Assembly: GCA_019918135.1 (NCBI GenBank)
Contig: WBZZ01006551.1
Location: 186,001 to 250,000 of the forward strand
Length of the DNA: 64,000 nt
Source: Paulinella micropora
Lineage: Eukaryota; Cercozoa; Imbricatea; Euglyphida; Paulinellidae
Direction: 5' to 3'
The position numbers were made by a program, and so were the translations under genes. Below are positions 30,419 through 38,794 of this stretch, piece after piece; positions within the stretch are counted from its first letter, which is position 1, and the number at the start of each line of letters is the position of its first letter. Under the pieces are notes generated by a model. The model was not told where the DNA came from. It searched no databases and saw only the letters and a program-made list of their open reading frames with translations.

Positions 30419-31933
30419 ATGAGTGGCAAGGGAGAAAAAGGCATCATCATCGCACCTGCGACGACGGTCGCCGCTGCACCTAATGATGTGTCGCACGTCT
30501 TCGACGAAAATGCCTTGCTCATGAGACTCGGGCCTCAAGACTTCTCCAGCATTAGACGCGCCTCGGATGGATTTTATTCAATCATAGATGCCATATGTTC
30601 ATTCACGGACTGCCAACCAAACTCAGCCACAAAAAAGTGGGGCCAGATGAAAGACAAAATTTGGAGGGTAAATGGCACTCAACGTTTGCAATTGAAGTTC
30701 TTTGTATTTCCATACCGAACCGCGCGGGCTGGCGAGTGTAAGGTGGCGCCAGTGCAAGAGGTGGAGGAGAGCAAGCGACGAGGAGTGTCTTGCACAAACT
30801 TTCAAGGGCTTTTGATTATTCTAAGTCAATTAGACCACCCGCGCTGCAGGGATCTGCGAGCAGATATGACCAAAATAGCGTCGCGCGCAATGGTGGGTTT
30901 ACCAATAGTATTACATAACGAGTCACCCAAGCATTCGACACCGTCAGAGATTACCAACAAGCCTGCGGTTAGACGGGAGAAGCGATCGCGCCCGGAAACT
31001 ACAAGCAAGCATACCACAAGCTCCGTCCAGGCCGTTCCCTTGCCTGCATCTGAACACGAGCAGCTCCAAAAAGGCGAGCAGAAGCCCGCCCCACCGCTGG
31101 AGCCAGTGGAAAAATTAAACAAACTAATGTCAACAATAATAACTAACCCTGACCATCCCCGCTCCTGGGAGCTCCGTACAGAGTTAATTGCTTTAACATT
31201 ACGCGCTACGACGGGCAATGCGGTGCTTGCAACCAAGCTTGCGTCGGTTTTAGCTTCGCCACTCGAAAAGACATGCAGGGCAAGTATAACCGATCAGCAA
31301 GCGCCGTCCGATACCCCACCAGCTGTAACCAAAACTACAACAAGTCAGATTAAGGCCGCGGGCTTGCCTGTAGCTGAACAAGAGCAGCAGCCCGACCCTC
31401 TGCAGGAGCCTGCAGCAAAGCGCCCTAAACTTCTGCCGCAAGCCACCATCGATGCAAGCCCTCCCAAGACAGCATTATTGCCTGAGAAAGGCGGCGCCAC
31501 TGTGCCCGAGAAACCGCAGCTGACATTTTCAGGTCCACAGAAGATCGACTGGCACGGCAGCGACATCACGCCTTCTAATGGCAAGAAGTACCTGGATCAA
31601 ATGGTTGCAGAGATGCGCGAGATCCATCCAGCGCACGAGATTGAGCCACAGCCCGTGTACCTCGGGTTTATCAAGCCGCTGACCAACACCAAACATTTTA
31701 TGACGAGGGCACAGGTGCGTGCCTGGGTCTTTGAACACCGGAGAAGCATTTACTTCCGCGATTATTTCGACAAAGGTGGCGTGCGCAAGGTCCCGTTTCA
31801 CATCGATCATATTATTCCAGACTCGCTCGGCGGAGCCGACCACCCGCGGAACTACGCGCTGATGCCCGAGATCTTCAATCAAAAATTTGCGTCGTGGTGG
31901 ATGCCGGCCAAGGCCCAGTACATTGGTAACTAG
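30419..31933 (+). CDS. BRO-like N-terminus fused to an HNH endonuclease domain
   Basis: 504 codons, intact. Residues about 35-150 (DGFYSIIDAICSFTDCQP, ATKKWGQMKDKIWR, FQGLLIILSQL) resemble the BRO-N/antirepressor fold found in phage and large-virus DNA-binding proteins. A long Pro/Lys/Glu-rich linker contains two related 'LDHPRCRDLRADM / PDHPRSWELRTEL' helices. The last ~60 residues hold an HNH nuclease motif, HIDHIIPDSLGG (His461) followed by NYALMPEIFNQKF. HNH domains cut DNA with one metal ion. Similar fusions act as virus-encoded regulators or selfish nucleases; which applies here is not shown. A TATA-like box lies upstream. Confidence 0.7.
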   Translation: MSGKGEKGIIIAPATTVAAAPNDVSHVFDENALLMRLGPQDFSSIRRASDGFYSIIDAICSFTDCQPNSATKKWGQMKDKIWRVNGTQRLQLKFFVFPYRTARAGECKVAPVQEVEESKRRGVSCTNFQGLLIILSQLDHPRCRDLRADMTKIASRAMVGLPIVLHNESPKHSTPSEITNKPAVRREKRSRPETTSKHTTSSVQAVPLPASEHEQLQKGEQKPAPPLEPVEKLNKLMSTIITNPDHPRSWELRTELIALTLRATTGNAVLATKLASVLASPLEKTCRASITDQQAPSDTPPAVTKTTTSQIKAAGLPVAEQEQQPDPLQEPAAKRPKLLPQATIDASPPKTALLPEKGGATVPEKPQLTFSGPQKIDWHGSDITPSNGKKYLDQMVAEMREIHPAHEIEPQPVYLGFIKPLTNTKHFMTRAQVRAWVFEHRRSIYFRDYFDKGGVRKVPFHIDHIIPDSLGGADHPRNYALMPEIFNQKFASWWMPAKAQYIGN

Positions 31934-32391
31934 TTCGTATTAATGAGTTTTTTCTTTATAATTGCGGTTGTGATCGAATTCTTAGAACGACATGCCAGCA
32001 AAGGCAAGGGGACATGTTGATATCAGAGGAATTGTTGCTTCGCTTCTTTGGTAGTGGCCTTTCTAATACCTACGATCGTTCTCGCGGCGCTTGAGCATAA
32101 ACGCCGGGTTAGCGCGATATTTTCAGAAATCTGAAAAGGTTTTGAACGCGGTTCAAGAACCCCTCCAAGAAAGATAGAGAGCGAGAGAGAACATAAGGAC
32201 AATCAAAGGGAAGGATGGGGGGGGGGGGGAAACCTCTTTTCCTGCGCTACCTTTCCCCTTTTGGCTATGGAGCCGGGCACAGCATCAAGGAAAAAAACTA
32301 ACAAGCACAACCCCCTCCCAACCCGGGGCCTCGAAAAAAAACACTCCTACTTTCTTTTTGTAACTAGCCTTTTATTTTAAAAAAAAGGAAA
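31934..32391. other. Spacer with A and G homopolymers
   Basis: No gene. GA-rich tract at 32170-32215, G run near 32219-32230 and A runs at 32289-32298 and 32333-32341. ATG of the next gene follows an AAAAAAAAGGAAA leader. Confidence 0.55.
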
Positions 32392-33037
32392 ATGCGGCTC
32401 TTCTGGCACGCCATAGCCTTGGCATCCATCGCGCAAGCGGTCTGCGAGGTTCGGCATGTCGAGACCGACCTACACAAGGACACCAAAATATTTATGCAAA
32501 AAGCTAGCTGCCGCGGGTCCCTGCGTTGCGACCATGGTTGGCACCCACTTATCACAGCAGGCGTGGAGAACCCCAAACAAAACTTTTGGGATACGAACCG
32601 GCTGTACAGGGTACGCTTTCCCTTGGTTGACATATTTGGCAACATAACGTATCGACTCAGTGGGCATACACAAGTCTAAACCTCCGTTTACGATCGAAGT
32701 AATGTGCAAACACTCGGTTGACATACATAACAGAGCCGAGATTCCTTATGAAGCAGATTTCAAATTCGTCTTTGAAGACATTTCCTTCTTCAATGCGCTT
32801 TTCGCTTTCGTGGGTCTTTTGAGTATCTTCTCGGCGTTCTGTCTCATTGCCTTTTGCTGGCTAGCGTGGAAGAATCTGACTAGCTATACCGAAATAAGTT
32901 GGCGCGGACTGATTGGTAACTTTGTAGAATCCTGCTTTTTCCTACTGATGTTGTGGCTAGTGTTTTTAATAACTGTTATCACCCTCGCGGCAATAAGACA
33001 TAAGAAATACAAAGGAGCAACATTCAACGTCCTCTGA
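32392..33037 (+). pseudogene. Secreted/membrane orphan protein A, frameshifted
   Basis: Starts with a signal peptide (LFWHAIALASIAQAVC). The first frame runs to 32679; comparison with copy B shows a net 2-base loss near 32655, after which the homologous reading continues in the frame ending at 33037. That part has the shared SVDIHNRAEIPYEADFKFVFE block. Two hydrophobic helices (ALFAFVGLLSIFSAFCLIAFCWLAW and FFLLMLWLVFLITVITLAA) follow, then a basic tail. Likely a type I or two-pass envelope or host-membrane protein before decay. No known family. Confidence 0.6.
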
Positions 33038-33399
33038 GATATTCGAGGCAAGTTCAGGCCGCGCAAAGCACAAGAAAGAGAGGGAGAGAGTCCATAGAGC
33101 GCGGGAGGTCATAAAGCCAAGAGGGGGGGGGGGGGAAAGAGAGAGAGAGAGAGAGCGAGAGAGAGAGGGGAGACAGCTTTTTCGGTGCGGGGGGGGGGGA
33201 GAGAAAGGGGGGTTTGTGGTGGAAGGACGACCATCAAAAGTTTTGGGCGGGGAAAGAACAAACGAAAAAAAAGGGGGGGTGCTTTTTTTTTGCTCCCTGC
33301 TTTTTTTGGGCGTTTTCTGGGGTGTAACTCCTGACTTTGAAAACCCTGTATTCTAAATTAAATTATTTGCCAAAGACCGAAAAAGAAAAAAACCAGAAC
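33038..33399. other. Spacer with GA and G tracts
   Basis: (GA)n at 33140-33170, G runs at 33123-33134 and 33190-33199, then T/G-rich sequence. No gene. The next ATG follows AAAAAGAAAAAAACCAGAAC. Confidence 0.55.
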
Positions 33400-34084
33400 A
33401 TGCGGCTAGCCATCTCCGTGCTAACGATCTTAGCCCTGACATCCATCGCGCAGGCGGTCTGCGTGGTCCAGCAAGCCGACAGCTACGTGCACAAGGACAA
33501 AGAGGTGTTCGGGACGATGCAAAAAGTAGCTGCCGGGGGTCCCTGCGATGCGGTCACGATTGGCACCAACTTCTCTGGGCTTACGTCGACGGGCCCAAAC
33601 ATCATAAAGATACTATGGCGGACCGGCGGTACAGAATACGCTTTCCCTTGGTGGACCTCATTGGCAACATATCGTATCGGCATAATGGGTATGAGTACGA
33701 GTCTGAGCCGCCGTTTAGGATCGAGATAAAGTGCAACAACTCAATCGACATACATAATAGAGCCGAGATTCCTTATCAGGCATATTTCAAGTTCGTCTTT
33801 GAAGAAAAACTTGCCTCGATGGACTTGTAGCTTGCACAGTTCTGGTGAGTATTTGTTCAGCAGTTCTTCTCTTTTCGTGTTGCTGGAAGTGGGGATACAA
33901 TAAGCGTAAGCATCCCGTAGATTCAATCTACGGCCGGATTGGTGCGGTGTGCGATCCGATTGCGCCAGGTGAACTCTGATGGGTGTTCATTGTAATCATG
34001 TGGCTAGCGTTTTTCATAACTGCCATCGTCCTCGCGGCCAAGAGGAATGAAAGCTGGAAAGGCGCCTCATTTACAATCTCCTAA
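33400..34084 (+). pseudogene. Secreted/membrane orphan protein B, degenerate paralog of A
   Basis: Signal peptide LAISVLTILALTSIAQAVC, then the same domain as A. The first frame stops at 33729; the homologous block NSIDIHNRAEIPYQAYFKFVFE is in the frame 33615-33830. The region matching the second membrane helix of A is recognisable only near 33998-34084 (MWLAFFITAIVLAAKR). At least two frame changes and a lost first helix mark it as more decayed than A. Confidence 0.6.
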
Positions 34085-34471
34085 GATTTTCGAGGACAGT
34101 TCAGGCCGCGGAAACCACAAGGGGAAAAAAAAGGTTAAACGGCGAGCGAGAGAGAGAAATAGCGAGAAACGGCGAGAGAGAAATAGCGAGAGAGAAATAG
34201 CGAGAGCAAAAGTTGTCAATTCTTTTTGAAGGAGGGCGGGGAGGGGGGGGGGGGCGCCACGAACGAACGGCAAGAAGAAAAAAACACAAAGAAAGTTTGC
34301 CCCCCAAAAAAAAGCAATTGGGGGAGGGGGGGCCGGCCGCGCCAAAAAAAGAAAGGCCTGGCCAAGGACAAAACCAAACCAAAAAAAAAAAGGCCAGGAG
34401 CTCTGTCCCTCTCTTTCTTTTTGCTCTCAAGCGTCTGCCAAACAAGACAAACCAAAAAAAAAACAGATCAT
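34085..34471. other. Purine-rich spacer
   Basis: Repeated AGCGAGAGAGAAAT words (34145-34210), G runs near 34240-34252 and 34321-34330, and A runs, ending in ACCAAAAAAAAAACAGATCAT before the RING gene ATG. An open frame in phase with that gene runs through but is low complexity. Confidence 0.55.
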
Positions 34472-36262
34472 ATGCAGGCCGACTACGAGGCTTGTGCGGC
34501 GGTTGTGCGGACCGGACTGCCCGCGCCTGAATTTACAAACGAGGGGCTGCAACTCCTGCTGGACAGCGAAGCGCTGTCCGGGCTGTGGATGGCGCTGATC
34601 GGGACACTAGCGCGCCAGGGCCGGTGCGAGCTCCTCGCTACCGTGCTCAGAAGTTTACGCCACGACGCTTCGCGCGCGTCCCGGACGTTGTTGGCCGAGC
34701 TGCCGTACTCGGCCTACTTGCGCGGCAGCAGCACGGGTGTGCTGTACCAGGAACTGCTGTCGCTGTTCTACCAACTTTCCGCGGAAAACGCCCCCGGCGA
34801 AACGCTGGACACCTTGTGGCGGGCCCTGCAAAAGCTGCCCCGCGGCAACGACGACCAGCAGTACCGGCTGGCCGCGGTCGTGCTGTCGAAGCTGCTGGAC
34901 AACAGTTGCGAGAACCTCGAAACGGCGTCGTCGCTGCTGGTCAAGGCGCTGGCCCTGCCCGTGTCGCCCCTGCTGTACGCCGCCACGTGGGCGACGTTTT
35001 TAGAAGCGGCGGCAGTGCTGTGGCAGAGGCTCCGCCAGCGCTACACGGCGCCCGGGCCGCTGAGGTCGGTGCTGGCGGGGCTTAAGACAGTAGTGGACGG
35101 CCGGCGCGAGAAGGCGGCGGAGCTGTTCCCGCGGGAAGTGCTGCTGATGGCCCTGCTGCGAGTGCTGCGGGTCGGCGTGCCGTCGGCGCCGAGCTTTGGT
35201 GACACGTGCTGGTTCGTGGTGTTGCTGCGCACGGCCCTGCTGCAGCTAGAGCGGGGCCGGGTGCTGTCGGTCCTGGCCAAGGCGGGCGAGCTGCTGCAGA
35301 CGTCCGAGCCGGTGTGGCTGGCGGCGGCCGTGGCGGGCCAGTCGCCGGTGCTGCTGCAATTCTTCTTGCAGCAAACATCACCCGAGCCTCGCCTCCTACA
35401 GCAGCTGCTGGAGCTGGCCCTGTGCAACGTCTTCCGTGACCAGCCCTCCCAGTTCTCGGTCGTGCTGTCGTCCGTGCCGCCCTTGCTGTGCATAGCCGCG
35501 CTGCTCGGCGCGGGTGCGCTGGGCGCCAACTGGCTCGGGAGCTGGACCCCCGGGCTGGAGGTGGCGTGGGGCGTCTGGTGCAAGGTCAAGAATCGCCTGG
35601 CGACGACCGGACACACCACGCCTGCCAACACAGTGGCTTTCCTGCAGAAGATAGCGAACGACTCGGGACGGGCGGAGAGCGACGGCGATAATAGCGACCA
35701 GGAAGAAGAACAAGAGCGGGAGCGCTGCGCCGACTGCGTGCGGCTGGGGGCCAAGCACCAAGAACTGTCTAACGTGCGGGCCGAGCTGGCCAAAGAAGAA
35801 GCCACCGCGCACGAATTGTCGGGCGACGTGGCCCGTAAGCAGCAGCAACTACAGTCCTTGGAGCAGAAGCTGCGCACATCGCGCCGCTGTCTGCGCCGCT
35901 GTCTGCGCCGGCTGCGCACCAAGGAAAAGTCGTTGCAGCTGAACGATGGAAAAGGCTCCGCCGCGGCGATCCGGCTGTTGCGGGCCATTGACCCGCTGCA
36001 GTGGGCCGACGGCGAGGACGTCAGCGCCGTGTCGTCGGCGCTGGCCGCCGCGGACGAGCTGCGCCAGAAGCTGGCGAGCGAGCACGAGCGTTTGCGGCAG
36101 CTATGCTGTGTCGTGTGTCTGGAGGATCTAGACTCCGACGAACGGCGGCCGGTGGTGTTGTTTCCGTGCGGCCACGCGCAGCTGTGCGCGGGCTGTGCGG
36201 CACAGCTCACGGCGTGCCCCTTGTGCCGGCGGGCCATCGAGCGATACGTAGAACCTGTCTAA
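34472..36262 (+). CDS. RING-finger protein with a long helical N-terminus
   Basis: 596 codons from the ATG at 34472. The A-run leader sets this start, although the frame is open to 34226. Residues 1-400 are Leu/Ala-rich helices without a recognisable family, perhaps helical repeats. Residues about 405-520 are an acidic then Lys/Arg/Gln-rich coiled coil with a CADC pair. The C-terminus is a C3HC4 RING: CCVVCLEDL, FPCGHAQLCAGCAAQL, TACPLCRRAIERYVEPV. A C-terminal RING of this type, as in IAP and MIB families, acts as an E3 ubiquitin ligase with E2 enzymes. No BIR domain is visible. Intact. ATTAAA lies 30 bases after the stop. Confidence 0.78.
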   Translation: MQADYEACAAVVRTGLPAPEFTNEGLQLLLDSEALSGLWMALIGTLARQGRCELLATVLRSLRHDASRASRTLLAELPYSAYLRGSSTGVLYQELLSLFYQLSAENAPGETLDTLWRALQKLPRGNDDQQYRLAAVVLSKLLDNSCENLETASSLLVKALALPVSPLLYAATWATFLEAAAVLWQRLRQRYTAPGPLRSVLAGLKTVVDGRREKAAELFPREVLLMALLRVLRVGVPSAPSFGDTCWFVVLLRTALLQLERGRVLSVLAKAGELLQTSEPVWLAAAVAGQSPVLLQFFLQQTSPEPRLLQQLLELALCNVFRDQPSQFSVVLSSVPPLLCIAALLGAGALGANWLGSWTPGLEVAWGVWCKVKNRLATTGHTTPANTVAFLQKIANDSGRAESDGDNSDQEEEQERERCADCVRLGAKHQELSNVRAELAKEEATAHELSGDVARKQQQLQSLEQKLRTSRRCLRRCLRRLRTKEKSLQLNDGKGSAAAIRLLRAIDPLQWADGEDVSAVSSALAAADELRQKLASEHERLRQLCCVVCLEDLDSDERRPVVLFPCGHAQLCAGCAAQLTACPLCRRAIERYVEPV

Positions 36263-36291
36263 GACAACCCCGATTTTTTTTCTGCTGACAA

Positions 36292-36297
36292 ATTAAA
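36292..36297 (+). terminator. ATTAAA 3'-end signal of the RING gene
   Basis: ATTAAAAAAA 30 bases after the stop; two further ATTA-A-rich stretches follow within 75 bases. Confidence 0.4.
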
Positions 36298-36522
36298 AAA
36301 AGACTAGTCTGTAGCAATTTTTTTTTAAATTAGAAAAACTTTTTTTTTTATTGTTCGTCCGGAGAATTAAAAAAAAAATCAAGCGGACCGAATTGTTAGC
36401 GTTGTCCATGCGAACGGTGTCCTCGCGTCCCCGCTAAATAGAGCGCAGTACGTGCATCCAGATCCTAAAAATTTCACAAGAAATAAAAAAAGAAAATGAG
36501 GTGCTGGTGATCTCACTCACTC

Positions 36523-37331
36523 TTACGGTCTTTTCCTTTTTTTTCTTTTTTTTTGCCAATCAAAAAGAAAAAAATCACTTGCGTAAAAAGTGTGTACCGG
36601 ATCGTGCAACGGCGATTGAGACGGAGGCGGCTGTGATTGGGGCGAGGCACCTGAACCTCCCCCCGCGTTACTACTCGGGGCGACAGCGCGAGCGAGACCA
36701 ACGTTTGCGTTTTCCTGGTGATATTGCTTGTACAACCTTCCGGCGTCCTGTTTTGCCTCAGTGTCAGTCAGAAAAGACACGAATGATTGGCGTGCTATAT
36801 TCTGTAGCTTTTTTTATCTTCGGCTTGCAGGCACTTCCCGTCGAAACCCCGCGCCCAAGCATGCCAAAGTGTTATCTGATCGTCCGAAATGTCGCCGCGA
36901 CGTTTTTTTTGTTTTGGAGGCTTGCTGCTTCGCACGGGAGGGGTCGTCCGGGTAGCTCCACGGCGCCGCGATTGACTACGCGTAAAGGACTCACTGTCAA
37001 GAGATTCGTATATCGCTCTGAGTATCTGCGCATAATTTCTCAACTTGTCGTTTTGGGCCTAGCAAAGAACAAGAAAAAGAGAATGTGCAAGGAAGGTTTC
37101 TGTTAAAAAAAAGAGGGGCATGTTTGGTACCAATTTGAATTCTGCTAGCGACTTTTTTTGCTCAACAAAGTTTCGCAGGTCTTCCCATTCCTTTTTGAAT
37201 TGTTCTCCCATACCTTCTAAATGCGTAACTTTGTCTTTGCAAGCATTTTGCTGTATCCATTTAAAGAGTTCTCGGTCTTCGTCGTCCATACCTAAGGAAG
37301 GCGCGTAAATAACGTTTTTAGTTTTTAGCAA
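36523..37331 (-). pseudogene. Orphan minus-strand gene, interrupted (stop or intron, plus frameshift)
   Basis: Three minus-strand segments read as one protein. Segment 1 (37331-37059) is acidic and helical with DDEDRELFKWIQQNACKDK. The same frame continues after a TAG at 37061-37059 into segment 2 (SLDSESF ... DDQITLWHAWARGFDG). A 1-base shift at an A7 run near 36812 leads to segment 3 (FLTDTEAKQDAGRLYKQYHQ), which ends in a Pro/Ser/Gln-rich tail at 36523. The DNA before the TAG has a GT (near 37130) and a pyrimidine tract ending in CTAG, so a ~70-90-base intron is possible. Family not recognised. Confidence 0.45.
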
Positions 37332-37919
37332 ATATATTTTGTAATACTTGGCTGATTATAACGGCGCAACATGAAGGGAGAGAGAGAGACTGATTGCAAG
37401 AAGAAAGGTGAGGGGGGGGGGGGGGGTAAGAAATGCAAGGGAAAAAGGGACAGGTGAATGGATGGGAAGAGTTAACAGAGAGGAAAACTCGTAGGATGGT
37501 TTTTCTTTCACGCTGATCCTGTTTTGTCTTTGTTTTGTGTGTGTGCGTGTGTGTGTTTTGTTTATTATCACCACGGGATGCCTGAGTGCAAATGCAAGGA
37601 ATTTGGTAGAACATTCAAAAAATGTAGGAAGTCTGCACAAAAACACCAAACTCAGCTCACGCAGAATGCACGCGCGACAGAACAACAAACAGACGTTAAA
37701 CACACACACACCCTTGTTCAGAAAGACAAAAAAAAGAAAGAAAACAACAGACACACAAAATCACACACACGAATTCATAACACTACAAATCATACGCACA
37801 TTTTTACACACAACCAAAGTCAGACACGACGATACACAATCACAGAGATTAGAAAATCCCCACCCTCTCCCTTTCTTGGACTTTTCACAAATCGTTTCTG
37901 TATCCTTTCGCAAGACTGC
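37332..37919. other. Low-complexity spacer
   Basis: GA tract (37378-37390), G run near 37413-37427, a short TG tract (37538-37556) and CA-rich words (37700-37850). Overlapping short open frames on both strands are low complexity. No gene supported. Confidence 0.5.
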
Positions 37920-38255
37920 ATCTTGTGTGTGATCGTCGTGTGTATCGTCGTGTGTGATTTTTGTGTGTATCGTCGTGTGTATCGTTGTGTGATTTTTGTG
38001 TGTGATCGTCGTGTGTGTATCGTCGTGTGTGATCGTCGTGTGTGATTTTTGTGTGTGATCGTCGTGTGTGATCGTCGTGTGTGATCGTCGTGTGTGATTT
38101 TCGTGTGTGATTTTTGTGTGTATTGTCGTGTGTATCGTCGTGTGTGATCGTCGTGTGTGATCGTTGTGTGTATCGTCGTGTGTGATTTTTGTGTGTGATC
38201 GTCGTGTGTGATTTTTGTGTGTGATTTTTTCTGTGTGATTTTTGTGTGTGCAGGC
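37920..38255. repeat. TG minisatellite with GATCGTCGTGTGT units
   Basis: Alternating words GTGTGATCGTCGTGTGT, GTATCGTCGTGTG and GATTTTTGTGTGT. It is the complement of the ACGACGATACAC words at 18.4-18.9 kb and matches words in the array at 27.5 kb, so one satellite family occurs three times. Confidence 0.85.
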
Positions 38256-38344
38256 GATAGTTTTTACTTTTGGTGTTTTTGCCCGTATCGAGCCCCAAGG
38301 ATTTTATGTCGGTAGTCGGTGCCACCGAAGTGCAACCTGCGCAA

Positions 38345-38682
38345 TATGATACAGTTCGGGGGGGGGCCTCTAAAAAAACCAAAGCTGTCCACTCTTCGTG
38401 TTGGACATTTTGGTATCAAATCAGTTTTGTGCTCTTGGCAATAAGTGTGTACTGTTTGTATCATCAAGAGTGTATGTGTGTGTGTGTGGATTTTTGTGCT
38501 TTTTGTGTGTAACGTGTGTGTGTGAATTCTTGTGCTTTTGCGAATGTGTGTGTGTGAATTCTTGTGCTTTTGCGAATGTGTGTGTGTGAATTCTTGTGCT
38601 TTTGCGAATGTGTGTGTGTTGATTTTTTGCGCATGTTCTTTGGGGTTGTGCCCCCTCTCCCCCCCCCCCCGAACTGTATCAA
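38345..38682. repeat. Inverted repeat GATACAGTTCGGGGGGG
   Basis: TGATACAGTTCGGGGGGGG at 38347-38366 is mirrored by CCCCCCCCCCGAACTGTATCA at about 38661-38682, enclosing about 300 bp that include a 32-bp tandem array. The inverted segments are short, about 20 bp. Confidence 0.6.
38519..38625. repeat. 32-bp tandem repeat
   Basis: GAATTCTTGTGCTTTTGCGA plus ATGTGTGTGTGT, with GAATTC at 38524, 38556 and 38588, period 32, about 3.3 copies. Confidence 0.9.
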
Positions 38683-38794
38683 GCTTGTGTTGCATTATCT
38701 TTTTTATTTCCCTCTCTTGTCTCTCTCCCTCTCTGTCTGTCTAAAAAAGAAAAAAAAAGGCAGGACAGATGTTGTCGAAAATTGTCAAATATGT

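Noticed and set aside
34226-34471. Extension of the RING protein to the upstream in-phase start
   Set aside because: The added 82 codons are Lys/Gly low-complexity from purine runs; the ATG at 34472 has the A-rich leader seen at other genes.
36501-37106. 201-codon plus-strand ORF
   Set aside because: Starts in a poly-T tract and is opposite the minus-strand segments, which read as a more coherent protein.
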